Source: a gamma proteobacterium HTCC5015 | Lineage (GTDB): Bacteria > Pseudomonadota > Gammaproteobacteria > HTCC5015 | Assembly (NCBI GenBank): GCA_000155715.1 | Contig: DS990599.1 | Span: 239,154 to 303,153 of the forward strand | Length of the DNA stretch: 64,000 nt | Direction of reading: 5' to 3' | Shown here: positions 1 through 8,874 of the stretch, piece after piece | Position numbering within the stretch: position 1 is the first letter of the stretch | Layout of the letters: each line of letters starts with the position of its first letter | Translations under genes and position numbers: made by a program | The notes under the pieces: model-generated | Database searches by the model: none | What the model saw: only the letters and a program-made list of their open reading frames with translations | Told to the model about the DNA's origin: nothing

Positions 1-813
1 TTGTGCTGCATTTTTTCTAGCACGATTATTGGCTTAAAGCTGTTGCCCACGACCGCGTTGCACCATCAGCATATGGGCGAAATTATTGTCAGTGTTCTGC
101 TGCTACAAGATGTGCTGGCGATTATTGCGCTTATCGTGATCCAAGGCAGCGCTCAGGGTGAGGCCGCCCAAGGTATGGCGCTACTCAAGTTGGCGTTGAG
201 TCTGCCGGCCTTGGTACTCGTTGCCTTTGTGGCGTCTCGCTACATTTTGCAGAACCTACTGGCTCGCTTTGATCGAATTCAAGAGTATATTTTTCTGCTC
301 ACAGTCGCTTGGTGCTTGACGATGGCTGAGCTGGCTAATTATTGGGGCTTGAGCTACGAAATTGGTGCCTTTGTCGGCGGTGTCAGTTTGGCTATATCGC
401 CCATTGCCCGCTATATCGCCGAGCACTTAAAGCCGCTGCGAGATTTTTTTCTGGTGATGTTTTTCTTCTCGCTGGGAGCGCAGTTTAACCCGACCATGTT
501 TGCCGAAGTGGCTCTGCCCGCTGGCTTGTTGGCGGTGTTGCTGATGCTGTTTAAGCCCTGGGTTTTTGCAAAGCTTTTAAAACGGCAGGGAGAGCGTCAA
601 GAGATCGCCGTGCAGGCGGGTACGCGTTTGGGGCAAGTGAGCGAGTTTTCTCTATTGATCGCGGTTATTGCCGTACAGGCTGGCGTGATGAGCGATTCCG
701 CCTCCTATGTGGTGCAGCTGTCGACATTGATCACCTTCGTCGTCTCTTCCTATTGGATTGTCCACAAATACCCGACTCCCGTTTCCACGAATGAGCGCCT
801 TCGTATGGACTAG
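1..813 (+). CDS. Cation:proton antiporter, CPA2 (KefB/KefC-like) family, 5'-truncated by window edge
   Basis: This is the C-terminal 270 residues of a polytopic inner-membrane antiporter that exchanges K+ or Na+ for H+. The reading frame is already open at base 1, so the true start lies upstream of the window. The motif SSTIIGLKLLP and the following LLLQDVLAI segment are the conserved CPA2 core, in which the Gln-Asp pair lies in the ion-binding helix. About seven more hydrophobic segments follow. The protein ends soon after the last helix, with no RCK/TrkA-N domain, so it resembles RCK-less members rather than full-length KefB or KefC. The transported ion cannot be read from the sequence. Confidence 0.85.
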   Translation: MCCIFSSTIIGLKLLPTTALHHQHMGEIIVSVLLLQDVLAIIALIVIQGSAQGEAAQGMALLKLALSLPALVLVAFVASRYILQNLLARFDRIQEYIFLLTVAWCLTMAELANYWGLSYEIGAFVGGVSLAISPIARYIAEHLKPLRDFFLVMFFFSLGAQFNPTMFAEVALPAGLLAVLLMLFKPWVFAKLLKRQGERQEIAVQAGTRLGQVSEFSLLIAVIAVQAGVMSDSASYVVQLSTLITFVVSSYWIVHKYPTPVSTNERLRMD

Positions 814-866
814 CTTCTTCGAAGGCCTTAAGCTGGTTTCACTATAAAAATTGCAACGGTTACTGC

Positions 867-3800
867 ATGGATCTTTCTACTCTAGAGCCAGAGCACGCAC
901 AGGTTTTGCTGGCCCACAAGCAGGTGGATCAAGCGCGTCTTTTTGCCGGTGGTTTTAATCAGGTGAGCGGCTGCGATATTCGCATGACGATGGCGCACAG
1001 CGTCGACGATGTGATTCGCGAGCTCGAAACGGCACGCTTCGATTTAGTCCTCTGTGATCGCCGTTTGTTAACGGTTAAATTGATTGAGGCGTTCAATCGC
1101 CTCCGCGCGCGAGGCGAGCATATCGCCACGGTATTGTTGAGCAACGAGGCCGACGATCAGGTGCGCAACACAGGGCGCGCGATTGGCGCGCTCGACGCCA
1201 TTCCACTTTCCGTCGTTAGTGGTGAGGCGTTGGCCTACTATCTCAACGTCGCTTTGCGTCTAGGTGCCTTGGCCCGTCAGGAGCGGCAGGCAGGGCAGGT
1301 TATGGGCGCGATTGGCTCTTTTGGCGATGTGTTCTTCTTTCGCGCCCGCTTAGAGCAGGATCGGCCACCGATACTCGATTGGATTTCTTCCTCTTTTGTC
1401 GATGTGAGTGGTTACCCAACGAGAGATTTTCTCGAGCGCGAGGACGGCGTTTGGTCGCTGGTGGAGGAAGAGGATCGGAGCTTGGTGCAAGATTGGATCG
1501 AAGCACTCAGCGGCAATCGCCGCGCCGCCTGTGAGTTTCGCTTGATAGATCATTTGGGGCGCGCTCTGTGGGTAGAGGCCAAGGGGCACCCCATTTGGAG
1601 TCACGAGCGCCAGTGCGTGACGGGTATCCTCGGTCGCGTCAGTCAGATCGGTGCGCGCCGCCATTTAGAGGCCCGCGCCGAACACGCCGAGGCCCGCCGA
1701 GGCCTATTGCACGATTTTATCCAGTCCGCGCTCAATGCGACGTCGAGTTCAAGTTGGCAGCGCGCGATTCCCCAAAAACTACAAGCGCTATTGAAGTCGG
1801 ATGTCGTTGGATTGTTCGAGCGCAAGGGAAATCAATTCGCCATGGTGGCGGGTGCGGGGTGGAAGCTCAATGCGCCGAGCGACCGTTTCTTGCACGGGCA
1901 ATTGCAGCATGAGCTGAGTTTTACACTGGAGCGGCAAGAGCCCGTTCTGATCGAAAAAATGCAGAGCGAAACACGCTTCTCGCCCTCCCATATTGCACTG
2001 GGCAGCGGCGTGGTCAGTGGCGTGTGTTTAGCCATTAAAGGCCCGAGTTTCGAAGGGGTTCTGGCGGTGTATTTTCGCGAGTCGTACATGCCGCTAGACG
2101 CCGATGACTTGAATTGGCTACAGCTGCTGGCGGATTGGCTGGCGGGCCAATTGGGAGAGGGTGTTAGCGCGACTGCCGAGAGGCTTGAGGATAACAACAG
2201 TTATTTGCAGATTTTGATGGATGTAGGCGACAGCCTGCTTAACGCGCCCGACTGGCGCCGCGCGAATGCCAGCGTATTAAACCGTGTAGGTGTGGCGCTA
2301 GATGCGCGCAGTCTAGCGTGCTTTCGCTTTTCGGCGTCGCAAGCCGAGGAGCAAGCGGCCACCGTGGCTTGGAGTCAGCAGTGGCAAGCCGAGGGGCAAA
2401 AGGCCTCTGCGCCGTCAACTCGCTTGTTGAAGGGCGTGTTTGCCGGAGAGACGCAGCAAGAGAAGGACATCTGTGCCGTGCCGATTCGCGCCGACGGCAG
2501 TGTCTGGGGCGGTGTTGTTGTCGAGGGCTTACAGGCGGATTCAACGCGGTTGGCCCTGCTTAAACAGTTGGCTGATTTGATCGGTGCGGTGGCAGAGCGA
2601 GAGGCACAGGCCGCGCGCTTGAAGGCCTTGTCGACCGCCGCCGATTCCACGCAAGATATTTTGGCGTCGACGCTACACTGGCTCGGTGCCAGTGGGACGT
2701 GTTTTTGGCCCAGCCAAGGTCAGGCAACGTGGTATACGCCCCACCCTCGCCTGCGCGAGGCCGTTGAGCGTTTGGGGAGCGATGCCTCGCCTGTTGCCAC
2801 TGCCTTTGAGGGCGAGCCCATCGCCTTTTTCCCCGAGGGTTTGGCGGTGCCCGATCCCGCTTTACAACAGCAGCCCGCACTGGCCTTGCACTTTGAACAG
2901 GGCCGCTGGCTGCTGTTTTGGGAAAATGCCGTGCCGCTGTTAGGTGAGCGCGACTACAGCGCGTTAAAGCAGCTATTCAAGCGCGTGCTGACTTCACTGA
3001 GACAGGAGCAAGAGACCGAGAGTGCACCAGTAAACTCGGTGGAGGCCAACCCACTACCCTTTGCTGTGTTTGACTCGCAGGGTGAGCTGCAGTCGAGCAA
3101 CGCCAGTTTCGATGAGATCTGGAAACAGGAGCTATCTCGCCCCGAAGAGCATCGCCGATTGGTTCAAACGGTGGCTGCACAGACAACCCCTGAGAGCGTT
3201 TTACACGACGCGGTAACGCCAGCACTGCTGTGGAGTTACGCCCCCGATCGCAGTGGCAGTGTGTTTGTCCAGGTGCAAATTGTGCCCGAGTCCGAGGCGG
3301 AGCAGCATAGCGATGCCTTCCACGATTTTCTCACGGGTTTGCCGAATCGCGAATTCTTCAAAAAGTTATTGTCCCACTCGCTCGAGCAATCCCAGCGCAA
3401 TACGCAGTATGAGTTTGCCGTTCTGATGCTCGACCTCGATCGCTTTAAAGTCATCAATGATTCGCTCGGCCACGAAGAGGGCGATCGCGTCTTGCAAGAG
3501 GTTGCGACGCGCCTCGTCGAAGCGGTGCGAGCAGGCGACTATGTCGCTCGCCTCGGGGGCGACGAGTTCGCTATTTTGCTCGATGGTATCGGCGACGATA
3601 TGGATGCCTCGGACATCGCCAGTGATATACAGCGCGAGTTGCAAAAAACACTGCATCTCGGTGAACACGAGGCCGTGTCCAGTGCCAGCATTGGCATTGC
3701 TTTGAGCAGCCGAGGCTACCAGCATGTGGAAGATTTGATTCGCGATGCAGACAGCGCCATGTACCACGCTAAAAACCACGGCAAGGCACAGCACTCAGTG

Positions 3801-4619
3801 TTTAGTCAGGAAATGCATCAGCGCGCCCTCGATCGCCTACAGCTGGAGGCCGATTTAAGACGCTCTGTCGAAGCCAATCAACTGCGGGTGCATTACCAGC
3901 CGATTATCGATTTGGCACAGGACAAAGTGGCTGGGTTTGAGGCCTTGGTCCGCTGGCATCACCCCAGCCGAGGCTTGCTGTTCCCCGACGACTTTGTGCC
4001 GATGGCCGAAGAGACGGGCTACATTCGCAATATCGATCGCTGGGTGCTGGACAATGCCACAAACACTCTGACCCAGTGGCGCCAAATGGAAAGCCAAGCC
4101 AACGACTTGTTCTTGAGTTTGAATTTGTCAGGCCTGCACTTCGACAACATGGCAATACTGTCGCATATCGGTAATTTGCTCAGCAGCAAAGACTTGAGTG
4201 GCCGACTGAAACTAGAACTGACAGAAAGTATTTTGATGCAGAACTCCAGTCGCGCTCTGGAAATGTTTAACATTCTCGCGGCGCGCGGTTTGCATATCAG
4301 TATTGACGATTTTGGCGTCGGTTATTCATCGCTCTCGCGGATTCGTCGCCTACCGCTCAATACGCTAAAAATTGACAAGAGTTTTGTGCAGGACATGCAG
4401 CGAGACCAGGGCGCCCTCGATATTATCCGCGCCATTATCGACTTGGCTTACAACCTCAAGATGGAGGTAGTGGCCGAGGGGATCGAAACAGCCCATCAGT
4501 ACACCTTGCTTAAACGCTTGGGTTGCCACTACGGCCAGGGCTATTACATGTCGCGGCCTCTGCCCGAGGATCGTGCGCTGGAGTTTTTGCAAACGCCACT
4601 AGAATTAAAGCGCGCTTGA
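867..4619 (+). CDS. Large multidomain GGDEF-EAL c-di-GMP signalling protein
   Basis: A 1250-residue cytoplasmic protein with no membrane segment. In order: a receiver-like N-terminus (about 10-135), a PAS domain (about 155-265), two GAF-like regions (about 275-430 and 440-590), a less conserved sensor region, a short PAS-like segment (about 735-800), GGDEF (about 820-985) and EAL (about 1000-1240). The cyclase motif RLGGDEF is intact, with an RAGD inhibitory I-site five residues upstream. The EAL domain keeps EALVRW, LNLSG, ELTES, DDFGVGYSS, KIDKSF and AEGIET, so both catalytic halves look competent. The net activity is unknown. It is followed by a bidirectional terminator. Confidence 0.93.
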   Translation: MDLSTLEPEHAQVLLAHKQVDQARLFAGGFNQVSGCDIRMTMAHSVDDVIRELETARFDLVLCDRRLLTVKLIEAFNRLRARGEHIATVLLSNEADDQVRNTGRAIGALDAIPLSVVSGEALAYYLNVALRLGALARQERQAGQVMGAIGSFGDVFFFRARLEQDRPPILDWISSSFVDVSGYPTRDFLEREDGVWSLVEEEDRSLVQDWIEALSGNRRAACEFRLIDHLGRALWVEAKGHPIWSHERQCVTGILGRVSQIGARRHLEARAEHAEARRGLLHDFIQSALNATSSSSWQRAIPQKLQALLKSDVVGLFERKGNQFAMVAGAGWKLNAPSDRFLHGQLQHELSFTLERQEPVLIEKMQSETRFSPSHIALGSGVVSGVCLAIKGPSFEGVLAVYFRESYMPLDADDLNWLQLLADWLAGQLGEGVSATAERLEDNNSYLQILMDVGDSLLNAPDWRRANASVLNRVGVALDARSLACFRFSASQAEEQAATVAWSQQWQAEGQKASAPSTRLLKGVFAGETQQEKDICAVPIRADGSVWGGVVVEGLQADSTRLALLKQLADLIGAVAEREAQAARLKALSTAADSTQDILASTLHWLGASGTCFWPSQGQATWYTPHPRLREAVERLGSDASPVATAFEGEPIAFFPEGLAVPDPALQQQPALALHFEQGRWLLFWENAVPLLGERDYSALKQLFKRVLTSLRQEQETESAPVNSVEANPLPFAVFDSQGELQSSNASFDEIWKQELSRPEEHRRLVQTVAAQTTPESVLHDAVTPALLWSYAPDRSGSVFVQVQIVPESEAEQHSDAFHDFLTGLPNREFFKKLLSHSLEQSQRNTQYEFAVLMLDLDRFKVINDSLGHEEGDRVLQEVATRLVEAVRAGDYVARLGGDEFAILLDGIGDDMDASDIASDIQRELQKTLHLGEHEAVSSASIGIALSSRGYQHVEDLIRDADSAMYHAKNHGKAQHSVFSQEMHQRALDRLQLEADLRRSVEANQLRVHYQPIIDLAQDKVAGFEALVRWHHPSRGLLFPDDFVPMAEETGYIRNIDRWVLDNATNTLTQWRQMESQANDLFLSLNLSGLHFDNMAILSHIGNLLSSKDLSGRLKLELTESILMQNSSRALEMFNILAARGLHISIDDFGVGYSSLSRIRRLPLNTLKIDKSFVQDMQRDQGALDIIRAIIDLAYNLKMEVVAEGIETAHQYTLLKRLGCHYGQGYYMSRPLPEDRALEFLQTPLELKRA

Positions 4620-4636
4620 TGGCTGATAGGTGGAAC

Positions 4637-4668
4637 AAAAAAAGCGCGGGATAACCCGCGCTTTTTTT
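4637..4668. terminator. Bidirectional intrinsic terminator
   Basis: The perfect stem AGCGCGGG/CCCGCGCT with loop ATAA is flanked by an A-run on the left and a T-run on the right, so it can terminate transcription from both sides. It lies between the convergent GGDEF-EAL and desaturase genes. Confidence 0.9.
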
Positions 4669-4698
4669 GTGTCCTGCAATCGTGGTTCCAGCAGCCTA

Positions 4699-5715
4699 TT
4701 AAGCGGCCTTGGCGTAGCGGTTGGCGCGCTTGAATGTGCCCAAGTCGTTAAAGCGAACACCGCATTCGCGCATCACCTCGTGCGCGCGGCTCTTGCACAG
4801 CGAGCGCAGATAAAAGGGCTGGCTCACTACAAAGTGATGAATGCTGTGCGTACTGCCAAAATTCCAGCAAAAGGCCTGTAGTGGCATGAAGTACCAAGGG
4901 TTCAACACTTGGGTTTGTTTCATTAAGCCATCTACATCGCCGTAGTAGTGCATGTTGGTCGTAATGAAGTTCAGGATGGCCTGGCGCAAAATATTGGGAA
5001 TGATATTGGCGACGGCAATCACATTCACAATGGGCATGGCCTGCTCACTGATCCAAGCGGGTAGCGAGATGGTGTAGCCCAGCTCAGGGCCGATGAGCGT
5101 CACAGCGTGGTAGGCCAAGAAAGCATACCAAGTGCCATAAAAGAGAAAGCCCAGAGGAAAACCGCCGACGTACTGCACATAATCGGATTTAAAGGTTTTT
5201 AAATCGCGGAACAGGTGGCGGAAAATCGAGCCCGAGGCAGCGGCGTCAAACATAATAATCATTCGTGCGAAGCCGTACTTGAGCCCGTTGCCCAGTAGGC
5301 GCTCTTCCGTGTCGTCCACTGTGCCCGAGACTTTGTGATGGTGTAGGTGGATTTTGCGGCGCACCCAAGGGTTAATAATGTTGCCGCGGAAAAGCCAAAC
5401 ACCCGCCATCATCAAATTTTGCATGAAGGGCGTTTTTTTGAAATACATAAAGTGGATTAAGTCGTGCTCGAGTTCGTGTAGCAACGAAGTGAATAGAGCA
5501 CTGCTGATCACACACAGCCATGCGGGGATCACCTCGGTTACATACAGATAGCCCGAGCCGATAATACCGACAATGGCAAAACAAAAAATACCAAAGCCAA
5601 TGGCGTTTTGGCGGTCGAGAATGGGGTAGCGCTGGCGCAATCGCTTCTCCTCATCTTTGACCGCCGCTCGAATACGCTGCACTTTTTGGCTGTCGTTGAG
5701 TGCTTGTTCTGACAT
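4699..5715 (-). CDS. Membrane fatty acid desaturase family protein
   Basis: A 338-residue integral-membrane diiron enzyme expected to introduce a double bond into a fatty-acyl chain or to hydroxylate a lipid. The three histidine clusters are visible: HELEHDLIH near residue 85, HLHHH near 120 and HSIHH near 290. Four or more hydrophobic segments lie between them. I chose the ATG at 5715 because GGAAGAG sits just upstream and the protein then begins MSEQALND. The frame stays open upstream to 5808, but that extension looks non-conserved. It is monocistronic and converges on the GGDEF-EAL gene. Substrate and regiospecificity are not determinable. Confidence 0.88.
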   Translation of the reverse strand: MSEQALNDSQKVQRIRAAVKDEEKRLRQRYPILDRQNAIGFGIFCFAIVGIIGSGYLYVTEVIPAWLCVISSALFTSLLHELEHDLIHFMYFKKTPFMQNLMMAGVWLFRGNIINPWVRRKIHLHHHKVSGTVDDTEERLLGNGLKYGFARMIIMFDAAASGSIFRHLFRDLKTFKSDYVQYVGGFPLGFLFYGTWYAFLAYHAVTLIGPELGYTISLPAWISEQAMPIVNVIAVANIIPNILRQAILNFITTNMHYYGDVDGLMKQTQVLNPWYFMPLQAFCWNFGSTHSIHHFVVSQPFYLRSLCKSRAHEVMRECGVRFNDLGTFKRANRYAKAA

Positions 5716-5850
5716 CTTATCTCTTCCTGCGTTGTGGTTTCTTGCAGTGTGTCGAATTTGATGCGTTTTGATAGAGGCTGTGACACCTTTGCCGACCGCC
5801 TGTCGCATGCAGTGAGTGGTCTTGTCGCCTCTGTAAGTTTGCTGTCGTTC

Positions 5851-6711
5851 TCACTTAATTGTGCGGCGTTTTTGCAGGGCGAGTACGCCGGCGAGGGCAA
5901 TCAAAAAAGCGCCGATGACAAATTGCTGGCTCAAGGTTTCCTGCCAAAAAATGTAGCCGTAGCCGGCGCCAAACAAAACCGAACAATAGGTGAACGCTCC
6001 AATACGGGAAGCCTCGCCAATGGCGTAGGCGCGCGTCATGAGCAGTTGTCCTCCCGTTCCCGCACAGGCGAGGAGTGCCAAAAGCCCCAGCTGTTGGGCC
6101 GAGGGTGTGACCCACGCCCAAATCAAGGGTATGGAGGAAATCACACTGGATAGGGCGGCGAAGTAAAACACGGTGCGGGCGACGGGTTCACTGCGGCCCA
6201 AACGCCGCAGCGCCGCTTTGGCTAGAGCCGCGAGTGCGCCACCCGCCAAGCCCACTAGGGAAACCCAATTAAACGCCCCGGTGGGGTCGAGTACGGCCCA
6301 GACGCCGGCAAAGCCGATGGGGATGGCGATGAGTACGATGGGTGGCGAGGTCTCGCGCAATAACAGCCAGGCAAATAGCGGCATAAATAAGGGCGTGGTC
6401 ATTTTTAAAATCATGCCCTCGGCCAAGGCTAGGTGGCCGAGGGCAAAAAAGAAGCAGTACATGGCCGACAGGCCAATCCCCGCCCGCAGTAAATGCCAGT
6501 GGGGAATGCGCGTTTTCAAGTTGTCGAGGCCGCCCTGATTGAGAGCGAGTGGTAACAAAAGAAGTGTGGCGATGGCATTGCGGAAGAACACAATCATCTC
6601 GTTGGGCAGGCCCACCGAGGCGGCTTTGACGGCGGCGCCCATCGTGGCAAAAAGAAGTTCGGCGGCGACGATGAGCGCCGCGCCGAGTAGGGCGTTTTGG
6701 GGATACAGCAA
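5851..6711 (-). CDS. DMT superfamily (EamA) transporter
   Basis: A 286-residue inner-membrane protein with about ten hydrophobic helices arranged as two EamA repeats, roughly residues 5-140 and 150-280. Typical features are the FFRNAIATLLLL segment in the first repeat and a basic C-terminal tail (LQKRRTIK). EamA proteins export metabolites or amino acids; this one's substrate is unknown. It lies 23 bp downstream of the Dyp-peroxidase gene on the same strand and may be co-transcribed with it. Confidence 0.88.
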   Translation of the reverse strand: MLYPQNALLGAALIVAAELLFATMGAAVKAASVGLPNEMIVFFRNAIATLLLLPLALNQGGLDNLKTRIPHWHLLRAGIGLSAMYCFFFALGHLALAEGMILKMTTPLFMPLFAWLLLRETSPPIVLIAIPIGFAGVWAVLDPTGAFNWVSLVGLAGGALAALAKAALRRLGRSEPVARTVFYFAALSSVISSIPLIWAWVTPSAQQLGLLALLACAGTGGQLLMTRAYAIGEASRIGAFTYCSVLFGAGYGYIFWQETLSQQFVIGAFLIALAGVLALQKRRTIK

Positions 6712-6734
6712 GGGAGCCTCGTGGCAGCGTTTGC

Positions 6735-7652
6735 CTAGCGGTAGTGGGATTCGTCTTCTAAAAACTCAACGGGCGGTGCGAAAAAGGATGCCCCAGTAAC
6801 GGCCTGAGTGAATTGCAGCAGTTTGTCGGTGTGGCCGTGACCATCGCCTTCCACCATGCTTCTTAAGATGCGGGGAAAGTTGTCGCCGCGATGGGCGTAG
6901 GCGATGAACACTAGGCCGTATTCGCGAACGGTGCCGAACGGCAGACTGTGGCGAAGCAGTTCGACCGGGCTGCCATCGTCATTTTTGAGGTTGGCACGCA
7001 GGGTGTGGGCGGTGGCTTGTTTGTCGACTTTATCAAACTCGACGTCGTCGATTTTTGTGCGACCGTAGACGGCCTCTTGCTCTTCGATATCCATGGTTTC
7101 CCACTCGGGGAGGTTGTGCAAATAGTGTTGCAAGTGGATATAGCTACCCTGACTTAGTGCATCGTTGCCGGGTGTGAGTGCAACCTCGGCGCGATGCTCC
7201 CCTTCGGGGTTTTCCGTGCCGTCGACAAAGCCGGTTAGGTCGCGGCTATCGAGATAGCGAAATGCGTGGGTCTCTTTTTCAACGGTTAGGTCTTGGCCAA
7301 ACTGTTCGATCAGTTCACGGGCGAGCTCGAAATTGATGTCGTGGCGCTCGGAGCGCAAGTGAATGAGCACATCAAAAGGCGTGTGAGGCATTTTCCCGTC
7401 GTTATTTTCCAGCTCGGGGAAAGCGCGCAGTTGGTCTGGCCTGTCGCCGTTGAACACACGCTCCCAAGCTTCGCTGCCGATCGCGATGACGCCACTTAAC
7501 TGGGCTCGGGGGAAGCGCTGGGACCAATTGCTCACTTCGCGGTGAAAAAAGCGCAACAGCCATTGAAGCGATTGTGGCTCCTTGGCGCTCAGACACAGGA
7601 GGTAGGCGTGGCTATTGGGAGTGGGCAGAATACCGCTTTGGGCCGTGTTCAT
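6735..7652 (-). CDS. Dyp-type heme peroxidase
   Basis: A 305-residue dye-decolourising-type peroxidase of the YfeX-like branch, using H2O2 to oxidise varied substrates. The signature GFVDG at 141-145 carries the distal catalytic Asp144. His216 in TAHTLRANL is the probable proximal heme ligand, and RHSLPFG at 234-240 is the conserved distal-arginine block. There is no Tat or Sec signal, so it is cytoplasmic as predicted, or cargo for an encapsulin; no encapsulin gene is present in the window. It is adjacent to the downstream EamA transporter. Confidence 0.93.
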   Translation of the reverse strand: MNTAQSGILPTPNSHAYLLCLSAKEPQSLQWLLRFFHREVSNWSQRFPRAQLSGVIAIGSEAWERVFNGDRPDQLRAFPELENNDGKMPHTPFDVLIHLRSERHDINFELARELIEQFGQDLTVEKETHAFRYLDSRDLTGFVDGTENPEGEHRAEVALTPGNDALSQGSYIHLQHYLHNLPEWETMDIEEQEAVYGRTKIDDVEFDKVDKQATAHTLRANLKNDDGSPVELLRHSLPFGTVREYGLVFIAYAHRGDNFPRILRSMVEGDGHGHTDKLLQFTQAVTGASFFAPPVEFLEDESHYR

Positions 7653-7752
7653 AGCGCTGTCTCAACTGGTTTCTAGAGGTCTATCTTAACGCAGGCGGGG
7701 CGTTGTCCCAATGGGGCTTTTTCAGCAGCCTGCTAGAGGCTAGTCGATGGGC

Positions 7753-8736
7753 TTAACCGTTGACGGAGTTAGATTTTTTTTTTGCGAGTTTCTTTTCAAG
7801 CACTTGCTTGCCGAGCTGAATGTTCTGCTGGTCCGTCATGTCTTTAGGTGGGATGGATACCAACTGATGCAGAATGTGGGCGCTCTGCTGCTCGGGATTT
7901 TTCTCACAAAGTTTTAGACAGGCCTTGCCGTACTCCAATAACAGAGCCGTGCTTTGGGGCGACTCGCTGGTGGCGGCTTCAAAGTCCTCTAAAGCGCGGT
8001 CGCGATTGGAGCCGTAGAGTAGGCGGCCAGTAAATCCGGCGTGTTGGGTGACTTCAGAGTGGAACACCGCCTTAAACATCATGGCCTCAACGTTGTTGGG
8101 TGCTAATTCAGCGGCGCGGTAGATGTTCTTTTTCAATTTGCCGCCTAAACCCTTGGTGAAAGCGGAAACGGGATTGATTTCCTGTCCGTAGCGACCGATG
8201 GCAAACGCCTTTAGTAGGTAAAAGGCGGGCATCTCCAGATCGAATTTTTCCTGCATGCGCTCCATGTGCTTAATCAATCCAGCAAAGGCGTCTCGGCGGG
8301 CATCACCCGGCGGTACAAAAAAGTGGTGGTGAATAGAGAGGCTGCGCAGCTTGGGCAGTGCCCCGGCTAAACCGAGGGTATCGGCTAACTCGTAGGCGCT
8401 TTTATATTGCCCTGCGTGGTACAGGCGCCAAGCTTCAGCGACTCTGGGCGCGAGTTGGCTGAAGTCCCCGTTAAATTGATCGGGCAGTGCTTCGTCTTGG
8501 TGCTCGGTGCCAAAAAAGGGAGAGAGCAGGGCGCTGAGTTGGTCGGCGCTGGGGTAGTCGACGGAGTCTCGGTAGTGCAGCTTGCCCCAGTTTTTTTGCA
8601 GTTGTTCGCCTTCGTAATAGTACTGCATACCCTCGGGGTAGTCCTGTAGCAAATCGGCACCCAAATAGACGTCACCGCGCGCGGTGTTAGCCAGCGCGAG
8701 TAAGGCTATTAAAATGAATGTAAACCGATTGAGCAT
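7753..8736 (-). CDS. Hypothetical secreted protein with TPR-like C-terminal half
   Basis: I do not recognise this protein. From the ATG at 8736 it begins MLNRFTFILIALLALANTARG, a clear Sec signal peptide, so the mature protein is probably periplasmic. An in-frame GTG at 8751 would add five residues. The C-terminal part contains alternating helical stretches with Ala/Leu spacing like tetratricopeptide repeats, and ends in a lysine-rich tail. It is transcribed divergently from the histidine kinase gene. Function is unknown. Confidence 0.7.
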   Translation of the reverse strand: MLNRFTFILIALLALANTARGDVYLGADLLQDYPEGMQYYYEGEQLQKNWGKLHYRDSVDYPSADQLSALLSPFFGTEHQDEALPDQFNGDFSQLAPRVAEAWRLYHAGQYKSAYELADTLGLAGALPKLRSLSIHHHFFVPPGDARRDAFAGLIKHMERMQEKFDLEMPAFYLLKAFAIGRYGQEINPVSAFTKGLGGKLKKNIYRAAELAPNNVEAMMFKAVFHSEVTQHAGFTGRLLYGSNRDRALEDFEAATSESPQSTALLLEYGKACLKLCEKNPEQQSAHILHQLVSIPPKDMTDQQNIQLGKQVLEKKLAKKKSNSVNG

Positions 8737-8874
8737 GTATAAAATGGGCACAAGCCTGTAAGTTGCATTAGACTATGCTCAGGCACGCGGGGAGAAAAGT
8801 GCCACTGGTCACAAAATATGAATGACCATCGTCATATACGCAACCACACGCTTTTCTGTTCCAATGGCGACACA

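Noticed and set aside
7690..7752. Short motif CAGCAGCCTGCTAG also seen near 43577-43591
   Set aside because: Small palindrome after two minus-strand genes; too short and only two clear copies, so no separate feature is claimed.
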